A stretch of 64,000 nt of DNA from Anaerolineaceae bacterium (GTDB lineage: Bacteria > Chloroflexota > Anaerolineae > Aggregatilineales > Phototrophicaceae): assembly GCA_002702065.1 (NCBI GenBank), contig NZXX01000005.1, positions 62,001 through 126,000 on the forward strand, read 5' to 3'. Below, in pieces: positions 41,789 through 52,048 of the stretch (the stretch's first letter is position 1; every line of letters begins with the position of its first letter). The notes below the pieces were generated by a model that saw only the letters and a program-made list of their open reading frames with translations, was not told where the DNA came from and ran no database searches. The position numbers and the translations under genes were made by a program.

Positions 41789-42595
41789 TTATGCCAGCGC
41801 GCGTTCGACTTCAGCACCCCAGGTTCCAGCCACTTTTTCACCATGCTCGCGCAGGCCACCCGTCGCCTGTGGCCCGGTCAGATACGGACGTTTACCTATC
41901 TCAAAACCGCCCCGTGCATGGCCATCAACCGAGCCGTTGATAAAGTGATGGGCAATCCCGGCACGCTCCGTTTCGGTGGTGTTCGCCCGGGTACAATGCG
42001 CCACACCATAGGCAAAAAACACCACGCCCCCGGCAGGCAGTTCGACCGGCACAGCATTATCCTCTGGTGGATAGCAGCGGATATGATGATCGCTATAGGG
42101 GTCGCGGGTATGCTCGTAGACTTCACGGAAGCTGCCGGGAATCACGTGAATGGTTCCGTTGGCAATCGTCGCATCATGCACAGCCGTCCACATGGCAGTC
42201 CCTTTTAGCGGATCAGCAATCCTGAAATAGGCGTTATCCTGATGCCAGTTTGTGCCTGCACCATGCAAGCCGGGTTTCAGAAATACCTGATCAAGATGCA
42301 GCATCACCGGATCACCAATCAGCTGAGCAATCGTCTGTGCGACCTTGTCCGCAAACGGCATCGCCCGAAAAAAGGTGCTGTGCGGATACATGGGGCACAG
42401 TTGCAGGTTCGCGCTGGTCTGCGACTGGGTCTTGCCATCACCTTCGGTCGCCACGTTGCGCAGTTTACCTGCCGTCTTTAAGCGCTCCAGCTCACGGCGC
42501 ATGGCGTCCACCTCGCGCGCGGTCCAGAAGGCGGGTATAGCCAGATACCCCTGGGTCTGAAACTGCTCAATCTGCTCAGGTTGTAATTGCATCAT
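41789..42595 (-). CDS. Phytanoyl-CoA dioxygenase (PhyH) family protein
   Basis: About 268 residues with a jelly-roll Fe(II)/2-oxoglutarate dioxygenase pattern: the iron motif NWHQDNAYF (His-x-Asp), NGTIHVIPGSF, and a distal His in FFAYGVAHCTRANTT followed by the co-substrate Arg region. Family members hydroxylate small molecules or lipids; the substrate cannot be told. AAAAGGA precedes the tandem ATGs at 42595 and 42592. A TTG at 42598 is also in frame. Confidence 0.85.
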   Translation of the reverse strand: MMQLQPEQIEQFQTQGYLAIPAFWTAREVDAMRRELERLKTAGKLRNVATEGDGKTQSQTSANLQLCPMYPHSTFFRAMPFADKVAQTIAQLIGDPVMLHLDQVFLKPGLHGAGTNWHQDNAYFRIADPLKGTAMWTAVHDATIANGTIHVIPGSFREVYEHTRDPYSDHHIRCYPPEDNAVPVELPAGGVVFFAYGVAHCTRANTTETERAGIAHHFINGSVDGHARGGFEIGKRPYLTGPQATGGLREHGEKVAGTWGAEVERALA

Positions 42596-42615
42596 CAATC
42601 CTTTTCTGTAAGTCT

Positions 42616-44178
42616 CTATTCGGTACCCGGCCCGCCCAGACGAAAATATCGCTGGCGGGTGGCACGGGTGGCGGTCAGTTCATCCGGCGAAAGCGCAGCC
42701 CAGAACACATCCGACCCGGCGATACGCCCGGCCCCGGCTTCATAGTAACGCCGCAACAGGGCAAAAAAGGCTTCCGTCCCCAGTTCTTCGCGCAGTTCGT
42801 GCAGCATCCGTGCACCCAGCAGATAAACCGTATTGATATACTCGCGGATAGACGAGAACTGGTAGACATTGCTATCGACAAAGCCCTGCGGCGCATAATC
42901 GTCGACACGCCATTTCCACCACCAGTCTTTCAGGTCAGGATAATATTCTTCAATAAACACGAATTCACTATACGTCGCCAACGCTTCGTCCAGCCAGGGG
43001 GTCATGGCCTGATCATTGCCAACCGCTGCATACCACCATTGATGCGCCACTTCATGGACCGTAATTATCGTCAGAAACGACGCCGGATCGCCCGTGTAAC
43101 GCGTGAACCAATCCCGGCTCACAAATACCAGGCCGGTAAATTCCATCCCGTCGGGGAAATCACCTTCGACGACCGCCAGGCGGTTATACGGGTACGGCCC
43201 ATACAGGTCTTCATACATCGCCAGGCTTTTGGTAGCGGTATCCAGCGCATGCACCGCGCCGTTGACGAGCTGGCCCTGGGCATCCGTGAACAGTGCATCC
43301 TCGAAACTGTAGAGTTCGACCCCTACCCCGCTTTCCGTTTGGGCGCGAGACACCACAAACTGATCGCTCAGGCTGAGCGTAAAATCGCGGGCATCATCGA
43401 CCAGAAACTGCCATGACCGGTCGCCCGACTGCTCAACAATCCCCGGCCCGGCAATGATCAGCGTGTCCGGTCCATTGGACACGTTCACCGTGACATCCCA
43501 ATCCGCAACTTCGTAGACGGTCTGTTCGCCCACCAAGACGGCGTCGCGCACAATCCATTCATCGCCCATATGGGGGGCCACCACCGGCAGCCAGTTCCCC
43601 AGGTTGATCTGGCGTTCGCTGTATCCAAAAAAACCCTTGTACGCCGTCAACCCGCCCCCGATCTGCGGCACATCCAGCTGAAATGCCAGCGCAATATCCA
43701 GCCCGCATCCCGGCTCCAGGGTTTGGGGCAGATCAACGGTCAGCCGGCGTCCGGTCAGTTCATAGCCCGCCACCTGATTTTCAACCAGAACTTCATTCAG
43801 CAGAAATGATTCTGGCCACTGATTGCTTTCGACCACAAACACAATTTCTGACAGTGAATCATTACTCCGGTTGATAAACGCTGCTTTTTGGCGAACCATC
43901 ATCGCCCGCTGTTCATAATTGATATTGGCGGATACTGTGTAATGCGCAGTCGGCAGCCCGGCGGTTAACTGACAATCACCAAAGACAACCGTCGTTTCGG
44001 TCACCTCGGCGGTGACAGCCGGAACAACATTTAGCTGGCGATTGACCGTTGGAACAAGCGTTGCCGGGTTGACTCGTATGGTAGTGGCGGTAGGGAGCTG
44101 AACAACTTCGGTGGATGGAGCCAGCGAACAGGCGCTAACCAGAACAAGGATGAGAGCAAATAGTCGTTGAGTCATCAT
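42616..44178 (-). CDS. M1-family metallopeptidase lipoprotein
   Basis: A 520-residue protein with a lipobox (ILVLVSACSLAPS) marking a lipid-anchored surface protein. The N-terminal half is a beta domain like that of M1 aminopeptidases. The zinc site is VHEVAHQWW with the third ligand in WLDEALATYSEF, 18 residues after the second His as in family M1. Members remove N-terminal residues from peptides. It lies 17 bases after the PhyH-gene start side on the same strand (upstream of it), so both may be co-transcribed. Confidence 0.88.
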   Translation of the reverse strand: MMTQRLFALILVLVSACSLAPSTEVVQLPTATTIRVNPATLVPTVNRQLNVVPAVTAEVTETTVVFGDCQLTAGLPTAHYTVSANINYEQRAMMVRQKAAFINRSNDSLSEIVFVVESNQWPESFLLNEVLVENQVAGYELTGRRLTVDLPQTLEPGCGLDIALAFQLDVPQIGGGLTAYKGFFGYSERQINLGNWLPVVAPHMGDEWIVRDAVLVGEQTVYEVADWDVTVNVSNGPDTLIIAGPGIVEQSGDRSWQFLVDDARDFTLSLSDQFVVSRAQTESGVGVELYSFEDALFTDAQGQLVNGAVHALDTATKSLAMYEDLYGPYPYNRLAVVEGDFPDGMEFTGLVFVSRDWFTRYTGDPASFLTIITVHEVAHQWWYAAVGNDQAMTPWLDEALATYSEFVFIEEYYPDLKDWWWKWRVDDYAPQGFVDSNVYQFSSIREYINTVYLLGARMLHELREELGTEAFFALLRRYYEAGAGRIAGSDVFWAALSPDELTATRATRQRYFRLGGPGTE

Positions 44179-44321
44179 GTTGGGGCATCATACACGGAGA
44201 GGCGCAATTTTCCAATAGATTGCCTGAAACAATTATTGCTTTTCGGCGTACAGGATATGTGTTAAGATGAACTTTTGAGTTTCTCATCTGGCACTCATTC
44301 TGTCATTATGGAGGCAAGACT

Positions 44322-45236
44322 TTGGCTAACAACACAATCAAGGCTCAGTTACGGGGTTTGATTCGGCTGACTCGCTGGCGGGAATTTATTCCCTTTGTTG
44401 TGCCGCTGACCATTACCGGCGCACTGCTGGCAGCACAGCCGCAGGGGACCCTGCTCGATTGGCGATTGATTGTCGTCACCTTCGCCAATATCCTGGCAGT
44501 AGCCTATGCGTTTATGATTAATGACATCGAAGACGCACCAGATGACGCACGCGACCCTGACCGTGCAGCCCGTAACCCGATTACAACCGGCGAAATTGGC
44601 GTGCGCATCGGTTATGCCGCCTGCCGCATTGTCGCCGCCGCCACCCTCATTATGTACGCTCTGGGCGGGCTGGAAGTCTTCCTGATTGGTGCCGCGACAT
44701 TACTGCTGTCGCACTTTTATTCCTGGCGGCCTGTCCGGCTTAAAGCCTGGCCCGTAACCGATGTGGTGTCTCATTCGCTCATGCTCAGCGGGCTGCTGCT
44801 GCTGGCTGGCTTTTTCATCTACAGCAAGCAACCGGGCATCGTCTGGCTGGTTGCCGCCGGGGTGACCTTCATCTCCGTTTATGGGCAGCTCTACAACCAA
44901 CTGCGCGACTACGAAATGGATAAGGCTGCTGGCCTCCACAATACAGCCATCCTGCTGGGCGAAGCCAACGCACGGCGGGCGATGTACCTGGCCGTTGGGC
45001 TGGGAGTCCTGTGCATGGTAGCAGCCGTTATCCGTATGGTCTTCCCGCTGTGGCTTGGTCTGGCATTGTTGGTCAGCATCGCCATCAGTATGTTGTTCCG
45101 CCCCAAGACCGACATGCGCGGCACGAATGCGGTCGACCTGAGCGGCGCCGCGCAGGTGCAGTCGATCATCACGGTTAATCTGACGGTCGGCATCTGGCTG
45201 GCCCAGGTCGTGGTCGCACAACTATTTTTCGCCTGA
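44322..45236 (+). CDS. UbiA-type prenyltransferase
   Basis: A 304-residue protein with about eight or nine membrane helices and both Asp-rich motifs of the UbiA superfamily: NDIEDAPDDARDPDR after helix 2 and YNQLRDYEMDKAAG after helix 6. It transfers a polyprenyl or phytyl group to an acceptor such as a quinone head group, a haem or a chlorin; the acceptor is not clear. TTG start with GGAGGC 7-8 bases upstream. A likely promoter precedes it within the 140-base gap (TTGCTT about 44237, GTTAAGAT about 44262). Confidence 0.88.
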   Translation: MANNTIKAQLRGLIRLTRWREFIPFVVPLTITGALLAAQPQGTLLDWRLIVVTFANILAVAYAFMINDIEDAPDDARDPDRAARNPITTGEIGVRIGYAACRIVAAATLIMYALGGLEVFLIGAATLLLSHFYSWRPVRLKAWPVTDVVSHSLMLSGLLLLAGFFIYSKQPGIVWLVAAGVTFISVYGQLYNQLRDYEMDKAAGLHNTAILLGEANARRAMYLAVGLGVLCMVAAVIRMVFPLWLGLALLVSIAISMLFRPKTDMRGTNAVDLSGAAQVQSIITVNLTVGIWLAQVVVAQLFFA

Positions 45237-45311
45237 GACACACAGCCATAGGGGTAAGGGTGGAGACCTGTTTGGCTACGGTTCAGGTATTCAAACACAC
45301 AAATTAGAATA

Positions 45312-45341
45312 TTGGCCTGTGCAAGTTCTCTCCACTACAAT
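45312..45341 (+). promoter_or_regulatory. Promoter of the histidine kinase gene
   Basis: TTGGCC (45312-45317) and TACAAT (45336-45341) are 18 bases apart, ~40 bases before the start codon. This is a plausible sigma-70-type promoter. Confidence 0.5.
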
Positions 45342-45379
45342 AGACGCGGAAATTCGATGCGAACAACAGGTTGATCAAT

Positions 45380-48300
45380 ATGGACATGGCTCCGAATGGT
45401 GCCTTGCGTATTCTGGTTGTGGATGATGTACCAGATACCCATCAACGTCTGACAAACTGGCTGGATTCTCAGGGCTATCGCACAATCGGCGCGACCAACG
45501 GTCATCAGGCGCTGGAAGTTGCGGCTCAGCAAAACCCGGACCTGATCCTACTGGATGTGATGATGTCCAGTCTGGATGGCATCGAGACATGCCGTCGTCT
45601 GAAAGCGCAGCCCAAAACCGCCAGTATCCCCGTCATTTTGATCACCGCCAAAGACCCTGCCGACGCCCGCGCCGATGGCATGATGGCCGGTGCCGCCGAG
45701 TATGTCACCAAGCCGGTCAGCCGCGAAGACCTGCTGCAGCGTGTCGAGGCCGTGTTCAACGGCCAGCAAAGCCCGCAGATTGATGTCCAGCGTTTAATGC
45801 AGGAAGTGGGTCACACGATCATTGCGATCCTGGATAGCGCCCTGGTGTGGCTGCTGGCACTGGACAAAGATGAACAACGCCTCGTCAGCGAAATGTTGAT
45901 CACAACCGGTGGGGCCGCCGAAGAACAGGCCTTTCTGAACAGCACCGGGTCACCAGAAGCCACGGCACTTTCAATCGTGCAGGACACGCCGCTGGCCCAT
46001 GCGCTGCTTACCTGCCAGACCGCGATCAACCTGCCTATTGATACGCTGCAACAATCCGACGCGACTTTACCGCTGTATCGAGCCTTCCAGCGTCTGGATA
46101 TCCACTATGTGACGCTTGTGCCGCTGATCGCTGCGGGGCACACCCTGGGCTTAATGGTGCTCGGCTACTATCAGCCGCAGGACATGGATACACCACGTGC
46201 CAACCAGATCCTGTCTGCATTTGGCAATCAGGCGGCCACAGCGCTCAATTATTCCCAGCTTATGGCGGGCATGCGCCGGCGCGAGCAGGAAACACAGCAG
46301 GAACGCGCCTTTCGCCAGATGATGCTCGACACCATGAGCGATGGTCTGGTGGTCATTGATGCACGTGGGCGTATCAAATTCACGAATCGCCGCCTGTTGC
46401 GCATGACCGGTTACCCAACCAACTATCTCGAAGGCCATTCTGTTGGCGAACTGTTCCACCCCGACGACCGGGCGGAAGTGATTCGCGGCCTGCTGAGCGA
46501 ACACGCCACCACAATGAAGTTTGACCAACGGCTTGTCACCGAATCGGGCAAAGTGATTCCGGTGCTGATTGCCCGGTCGCGCACCCCGGCCAATGGCCTT
46601 GATAATCAGGTCATTGTGTTGAGTGACATGACGGAGCAAAAACAGCGCGAACACGAACTGGAACGGCAAACCGGCCATATTACAGCGCTGTACCAGGCAG
46701 CGCAGGCCATGACGTCCAATCTGTCGCTGCATGAACTGCTGCAACAGATTCTGAACTCCGCAACAGAAGTGGTCGAGGCGCAAGGCGCATCCCTGTTTCT
46801 GGTCAACCACGAATTTGACAACGAATTGATTGTGGTCGCTGCCGTCGGAGAGAAAGCCAGTGAGCTCATAGGGCTGCGCGTACCGCTGGGTGAAGGGCTG
46901 GCCGGTTGGGTCGCTCGTGAAGCGCAGGCACAGCTCGTCACCGATCCGTCCGGCGACCCACGCTTTTTCAGCGGAGTCGACGAACAAACCGGCCTGAGCA
47001 CCCGCTCACTCATCGCAGTGCCGCTGGTCCACAGCGATCAGGTCATTGGCGTCATCGAAGTTGTCAACAAGCTGCAAAATGGCGTGTTTGACAATGATGA
47101 CATGCGGCTGCTGGAAAGTATGGCACGTACCGCTGCGGTGTCCATCGTTAATGCGCGGCTGTACGATCAGGCCCAGCGCCGGGTCGTAGAACTGGCGACC
47201 CTGCTCGACGCCAGCGAGGCAGCCTCATCAACGCTGGATCTGGCCAACGTTCTGGAACATATTGTCCGCAGTCTCAACAAGAACCTCGATGTCGCCCGCA
47301 CCATTATCCTTGCCTGGAACGGCCCGAAAATGCAGCTCGCCTCGCTGGCAGAGGTGTCCAATACCTACTGGCTGGACAGCCCACTCAGAGAGCTGGTTGC
47401 CGGGTCGGTCACCCATACCGCCCTGAACGAAGGCCGCGCCCATTTTACGACGCTGCGCAATCTGCGCATCCACCCGGCAGACCAGGAGCAGCTTGAGGTT
47501 GCCGGCATGTCCAGCCTGTTGGTGGCCCCTATGCGGCACAAAAAGACGGTGCTGGGCTGTGTTTGCCTGTGGAGCAGCACATCCAGCGCATTTACCACCA
47601 AAGATGCGCAAATGATTGAGGGTGTTGTCGCCACATGGCTGAACAACCGCCCTCGCGTCACCCTGATTGCGGATACCGAGCGTGCTGCGCTCACAGAACT
47701 GGCCCAACATCTGTTAGAACTGCCCTCGGTTTGCTGGGTCACCATCCATGACTGGCAGCCGGGCCAGGCATTCACCAGCCAGGTTTACGAAATGGGCTTC
47801 ATAGAGTGGACCCAGCGCACCGGCCCTAATCTTTCGATGGCGCAATATCCGATATTCCAGCAGGTTATCGAGTCACGGCACACGCTGCGCATTTCCCTGT
47901 CGAATTTGCAGCCCGACATGGCGGAGTATCGCTGGCTCAACAGTCGTGGCGGGCGCGCCGCCCTGCTGGTGCCGCTGCTGCTGCATGGGGTGGCGATCGG
48001 TATGGTGCTGCTGACCGATATTACCGAGCGTGTTTTCGATGATGAAGAAATCCGTTTGGCTCAGGGAATCGCCAACGTCGTCAGCAATGCTCTGGAGAAT
48101 GCCCGCCTCTACCAATCCCTCGAAAGCCGCGCCAAAGCCCTCGAAAGCGCCTACAGCGAATTGCAGGATGCGGACCAGGCCAAAGACCAGTTCATTCAGA
48201 ATATCTCGCATGAACTGCGCACACCGCTGATTCATGTACTTGGGTATGCTGAACTGCTGGCCGATGGCACCTTCGGGGTGATCAACGACGAGCAGCGCGA

Positions 48301-48901
48301 CGCCCTGCACAGTATCGCCGAAAAAGGCCAGCAGGTGGCTGACATCGTTGAAGATATGGTCGCTGCGCAGGTTCAGGAATCGCAAACCTATGACCGCCAG
48401 TCCACCGACCTGACCCTGCTCATTCAGACTGTCCTTGAGGCGCATCGCGAACAGATCCAGACCACAGGTCTCGAACTGACCACCAGCTTCCCACCCGCAA
48501 TCCCGCCTGTCATGGTAGATCCGGAGGCCATCGCCGAAGCCTTCCTCAAACTGCTGGATAACGCCCTTAAGTTTGGCAGTGGTGGCGAACAAATCGAGGT
48601 CTTTATCCGCGATACGGAAGGGCCAATCATTCAGGTCGCCGTCCGTGATTATGGCATTGGTGTGCCGCAGGCCGAGCAAAAGAAGATTTTCCAGCGCTTC
48701 TATCAGGTCGATGGCAGCGCAACCCGGCGCTACGGCGGCAGCGGGTTAGGGCTGGCCGTTGCCAAGCGCATTATCGAAGGGCATGGTGGTAAAATCGGCG
48801 TGCGCAGCAAGCTGGGCGAAGGCAGCATCTTTTATTTTTATCTACCCAAGGTCGACCTGCAACACAAGAAATCGACCGGGTTTCTCGTAGAACGCGAATA
48901 A
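45380..48901 (+). CDS. Receiver-PAS-GAF histidine kinase (about 1,173 aa)
   Basis: Order of domains: a response-regulator receiver at the N-terminus (ILVVDDVPDTHQRL, phospho-acceptor Asp in LILLDVMM, Lys in VTKPVS), a first GAF-like region, a PAS (MSDGLVVIDARGRIKFTNRR), a GAF (LGEGLAGWVAREAQ, VPLVHSDQVIGVIEVVNKLQ), two further GAF-like regions, then HisKA (NISHELRTPLIHVLGYAELL) and HATPase with N box DNALKFG, G1 DYGIGVPQ and G2 GGSGLGLAVAKRI. No membrane segment, so it senses a cytoplasmic signal. A receiver at the front is unusual and suggests it is itself a phosphorelay target. Start ATG 45380; TTG 45371 also possible. Confidence 0.9.
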   Translation: MDMAPNGALRILVVDDVPDTHQRLTNWLDSQGYRTIGATNGHQALEVAAQQNPDLILLDVMMSSLDGIETCRRLKAQPKTASIPVILITAKDPADARADGMMAGAAEYVTKPVSREDLLQRVEAVFNGQQSPQIDVQRLMQEVGHTIIAILDSALVWLLALDKDEQRLVSEMLITTGGAAEEQAFLNSTGSPEATALSIVQDTPLAHALLTCQTAINLPIDTLQQSDATLPLYRAFQRLDIHYVTLVPLIAAGHTLGLMVLGYYQPQDMDTPRANQILSAFGNQAATALNYSQLMAGMRRREQETQQERAFRQMMLDTMSDGLVVIDARGRIKFTNRRLLRMTGYPTNYLEGHSVGELFHPDDRAEVIRGLLSEHATTMKFDQRLVTESGKVIPVLIARSRTPANGLDNQVIVLSDMTEQKQREHELERQTGHITALYQAAQAMTSNLSLHELLQQILNSATEVVEAQGASLFLVNHEFDNELIVVAAVGEKASELIGLRVPLGEGLAGWVAREAQAQLVTDPSGDPRFFSGVDEQTGLSTRSLIAVPLVHSDQVIGVIEVVNKLQNGVFDNDDMRLLESMARTAAVSIVNARLYDQAQRRVVELATLLDASEAASSTLDLANVLEHIVRSLNKNLDVARTIILAWNGPKMQLASLAEVSNTYWLDSPLRELVAGSVTHTALNEGRAHFTTLRNLRIHPADQEQLEVAGMSSLLVAPMRHKKTVLGCVCLWSSTSSAFTTKDAQMIEGVVATWLNNRPRVTLIADTERAALTELAQHLLELPSVCWVTIHDWQPGQAFTSQVYEMGFIEWTQRTGPNLSMAQYPIFQQVIESRHTLRISLSNLQPDMAEYRWLNSRGGRAALLVPLLLHGVAIGMVLLTDITERVFDDEEIRLAQGIANVVSNALENARLYQSLESRAKALESAYSELQDADQAKDQFIQNISHELRTPLIHVLGYAELLADGTFGVINDEQRDALHSIAEKGQQVADIVEDMVAAQVQESQTYDRQSTDLTLLIQTVLEAHREQIQTTGLELTTSFPPAIPPVMVDPEAIAEAFLKLLDNALKFGSGGEQIEVFIRDTEGPIIQVAVRDYGIGVPQAEQKKIFQRFYQVDGSATRRYGGSGLGLAVAKRIIEGHGGKIGVRSKLGEGSIFYFYLPKVDLQHKKSTGFLVERE

Positions 48902-48902
48902 C

Positions 48903-49301
48903 ATGGACCTCAACGACCTGCATTTTATCCTGTTCAATATGCATATTTTCTACTCGATTGCGCTGGGAATCTGGGCCGCATATATGGCTGTCCAGAGCGA
49001 ACCGATTTCCGGTGGTTACTGGGGAGCGTTGCTGATCGGCTCCGGGTTGGCTGCCGTGGTTACGCTTGTAGGCGTGGTCATGACGCTACAAGGGCTGCGA
49101 CCACAACGCATTGTCATTTACTATCTGTACATGGCCTTTTTGATTGTCATCATGCCGGGGTTATTTTCGCTCATGCGTGGCCGTGATGATCGCAGCGCCG
49201 CGATCGCCTTTTCGATTCTGGCGTTTTTTAATGCCACCACCTCTTTCAGCATGGTGCAGCGTTCCATTCTGGGTCCCTGGCTGCTCCCTGATGCGTTCTA
49301 G
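48903..49301 (+). CDS. Small four-TM membrane protein (132 aa)
   Basis: It begins one base after the kinase stop codon, so it is co-transcribed with it. Four hydrophobic helices are visible (FNMHIFYSIALGIWAAYM, WGALLIGSGLAAVVTLVGVV, YYLYMAFLIVIMPGLFSLM, AIAFSILAFFNATTSF). No family is recognised. It may be an accessory of the kinase or an unrelated membrane protein. Confidence 0.75.
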   Translation: MDLNDLHFILFNMHIFYSIALGIWAAYMAVQSEPISGGYWGALLIGSGLAAVVTLVGVVMTLQGLRPQRIVIYYLYMAFLIVIMPGLFSLMRGRDDRSAAIAFSILAFFNATTSFSMVQRSILGPWLLPDAF

Positions 49302-49403
49302 GCCCGGTCATCGAACCGATACCAAATCAACTCAATAGAGGCGGCAACATCACCGGGTTAGCCACGGTCGGCCCCAGCCATAACATTGCCCGGTTTTTGA
49401 CGT

Positions 49404-49409
49404 TATAAT
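49404..49409 (+). promoter_or_regulatory. -10 element of the DHH-CCA gene
   Basis: A perfect TATAAT lies 20 bases before the TTG start; no strong -35 is seen at 17 bases. If used, the leader is only about 14 bases and begins at the GGAGGA ribosome-binding site. Confidence 0.4.
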
Positions 49410-49429
49410 GCGTTGGAGGAGCAATCATC

Positions 49430-52048
49430 TTGAAACTCATTCTGACGCACCCAAACGCCGACTTTGATGCAGTGGCCGCTGCGCTGGCCGCCCATAAACT
49501 CGACTCTGACGCAACGCCGATTCTGCCAGACCGCATGAATCGCAATGTGTATCATTTTTTGACCCTGTATCGCAGTGCCCTCCCGTTCGTTTTCCAGCGG
49601 GAATTCCACCCCACCAACATCACCGAGGTCACGCTCGTCGATACCCAGCGTTTACCCGGTACGATCAGCCTGAAAAAAGATACACCGGTTATCATCATCG
49701 ATCATCACCAGCCCTATACCCGTGACGACCTCAAGCCACACGAAACGTTTCTCAGCGAAGAAGTCGGCGCGGCCACGACGATTCTGGTCGAGCGAATCCA
49801 GCAGGAGGGCATCCCGCTGACCACGCTCGAAGCCACCCTGCTGGCGCTGGGCATCTATGAGGATACCGGGTCGCTGTCTTACGGCACGACCAAACCGCGC
49901 GATATTCGTGCGGCGGCCTGGCTGCTGGAGCAAAAAGCCGTGCTGGATACGGTCCGGCGTTTTCTGACTCCCCCACTCAACGAGGAACAGGAAGCCCTGT
50001 TCGAGGAACTGGTCACAAAAGCCGAAAATCGCCTCATCGAGGGCCATACGATCATCGTCAGTACGGCAACGGTGGATCAGCATATTTCCGAAATCAGCAG
50101 CGTCGTACACCGGCTGCGCGACACCCTCGAACCAGCGGCGCTGTTTGTGCTGGTGCAAATGCCACAGAACCTGCTGCTGGTCTGCCGGTCCAATGGCGAT
50201 GCGCTGGATGTTGGTGAGATTGCCCGCCAGTATGGCGGTGGCGGACACGAACGCGCCGCAGCAGCCACCATTTATGACCAGACGCTGGACGAGGTTTATG
50301 CCAGCCTGTGGCCGCATATTCACACCCACATCCGGCCCATCACCCGCGTTGCTGATTTAATGTCCTACGGGGCACAGACGCTTGAATCCAGCCAGAAGGT
50401 GCGCGAGGTTGCCCTTCAGGTCCGCCGCATCGGCCATGAAGGCTACCCGGTCACAGACGATGGCCACATTGTCGGCCTGCTGACACGCCGCGAACTTGAC
50501 CGTGCTCTCGACCATGACCTGGGTGACCTGAGTTTGCGCGAGATTATGAGCGCCGGCGAAATCACGGTGCACATTGATGACTCTGTGTTGACGCTGGAAC
50601 AACGCATGGTGGAAAGCGGCTGGGGTCAGATTCCGGTCCTGGATAATGACGATCAGCTTATCGGCATCGTCACCCGAACCGACCTGATCAAACACTGGGC
50701 CAGCACCCACCCGACCCAGCCCACCGCCCAGCCGACCATCGCCGTCGAGACAATCCCGCAGGTGCTGGGCGAACCGGTCGCAACATTGATTGAGCAGATC
50801 GCTGCCCAGGCGCGAGAATCAAACCTGAACATGTACATGGTGGGTGGCGCGGTACGCGACCTGATCCTGCATCGGCCTAATCTCGATCTGGACTTTGTGG
50901 TCGAGAGCAGCGCCATCGACGTGGCCGAACAACTGTGTGCCCGTTACGGCGGTGAAGTTCACAGCCATCGCCCCTTCGGTACCGCAAAATGGCTGCTCAA
51001 TGACGCGGTTGCCCAGGCGCTCCAGACAGAAAGCGCCAAGCTGCCGACACATATCGACTTTGCCACCGCCCGCAACGAATTCTACGAGCACCCGACCGCC
51101 CTGCCGACTGTCTATCAGAGTTCGATCAAGCTTGATTTACAGCGCCGAGATTTCACGATCAATACGCTGGCTATCCAGCTCAGCCCCCAGGCAGTCAGCG
51201 GGCATATTCTCGATTTTTATGGCGGCCTGAAGGATTTGCAGTCCGGCCTCATACGTGTACTGCACAGCCTCAGCTTTGTCGATGACCCTACGCGCATTAT
51301 TCGGGCCGTGCGCTTTGCCCACCGGTTGAAGTTTCAGATCGAACCGCGTACCGCCGAGCTGATTCAGAATGCCTTGCCCATGCTGCGTCGCACAACCGGC
51401 GAACGTATCCGCAACGAGATCAACCTGCTGCTGGGCGAGCCAGCCCCACACAAACCGCTGCTTCAGATGCAGGAACAGGGTATCCTGACTGCCATTCATC
51501 CAGCCTTCGAAATCCCCGATGCGCTTGGCAGCCTGTTCGACCGGGTAGACAACAACCGCCCTCCCTGGCCCCATCAACCGCCTGACAAGGTCGTCCGCTA
51601 CTGGCATGTGCTGGTTACCACGATTCAATACGATGAACTGCCCGAATTTTGCGACCGTCTGGCGTTTGGTCGCAAACTGATTGACTCGCTGCTGGCTGCT
51701 GCGCGGTTGGTGCAGCAGATCAACGGCCTGGGCGAAACCGACCTTACGCCCAGTCAGATTGCGGACTATCTGGACCACATGACCGAAATGGCCTTATTGA
51801 CAGCGTGGCAACTTACCGATAATTCATTAATACAGGCGCGCATCACACAGTACATGGAGGCATGGCGGCACATACAGCCGCGCACCACCGGCCATGACTT
51901 GCGCAACCTGGGGCTAAAACCCGGCCCCTGCTATGGCATTATTCTGCAAAAGCTGCGCACCGCTCGTCTGGATGGCGTTATCCAGACGGATGAACAGGAA
52001 AACCGGCTGCTAAACCAGTTGATTGAAGAATGTCATGACGACTTATGA
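49430..52048 (+). CDS. cca: DHH-CBS-CBS-tRNA nucleotidyltransferase fusion (872 aa)
   Basis: The N-terminal DHH/DHHA1 phosphoesterase has THPNADFDAVAAA, VDTQRLPG, IIDHHQPY and GGGGHERAAAA (about 1-310). Two CBS domains follow (about 310-430), then a class II poly(A)/CCA nucleotidyltransferase head (MVGGAVRDLILHRPNLDLDF, with the Asp-x-Asp pair) and its RNA-binding helices (DFTINTLAIQLS, DDPTRIIRAVRFAHRL). Such fusions occur in Chloroflexota and some thermophilic phyla; they add A or CCA to tRNA, while the DHH part may trim RNA or hydrolyse nucleotides. TTG start with GGAGGA upstream. Confidence 0.92.
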   Translation: MKLILTHPNADFDAVAAALAAHKLDSDATPILPDRMNRNVYHFLTLYRSALPFVFQREFHPTNITEVTLVDTQRLPGTISLKKDTPVIIIDHHQPYTRDDLKPHETFLSEEVGAATTILVERIQQEGIPLTTLEATLLALGIYEDTGSLSYGTTKPRDIRAAAWLLEQKAVLDTVRRFLTPPLNEEQEALFEELVTKAENRLIEGHTIIVSTATVDQHISEISSVVHRLRDTLEPAALFVLVQMPQNLLLVCRSNGDALDVGEIARQYGGGGHERAAAATIYDQTLDEVYASLWPHIHTHIRPITRVADLMSYGAQTLESSQKVREVALQVRRIGHEGYPVTDDGHIVGLLTRRELDRALDHDLGDLSLREIMSAGEITVHIDDSVLTLEQRMVESGWGQIPVLDNDDQLIGIVTRTDLIKHWASTHPTQPTAQPTIAVETIPQVLGEPVATLIEQIAAQARESNLNMYMVGGAVRDLILHRPNLDLDFVVESSAIDVAEQLCARYGGEVHSHRPFGTAKWLLNDAVAQALQTESAKLPTHIDFATARNEFYEHPTALPTVYQSSIKLDLQRRDFTINTLAIQLSPQAVSGHILDFYGGLKDLQSGLIRVLHSLSFVDDPTRIIRAVRFAHRLKFQIEPRTAELIQNALPMLRRTTGERIRNEINLLLGEPAPHKPLLQMQEQGILTAIHPAFEIPDALGSLFDRVDNNRPPWPHQPPDKVVRYWHVLVTTIQYDELPEFCDRLAFGRKLIDSLLAAARLVQQINGLGETDLTPSQIADYLDHMTEMALLTAWQLTDNSLIQARITQYMEAWRHIQPRTTGHDLRNLGLKPGPCYGIILQKLRTARLDGVIQTDEQENRLLNQLIEECHDDL

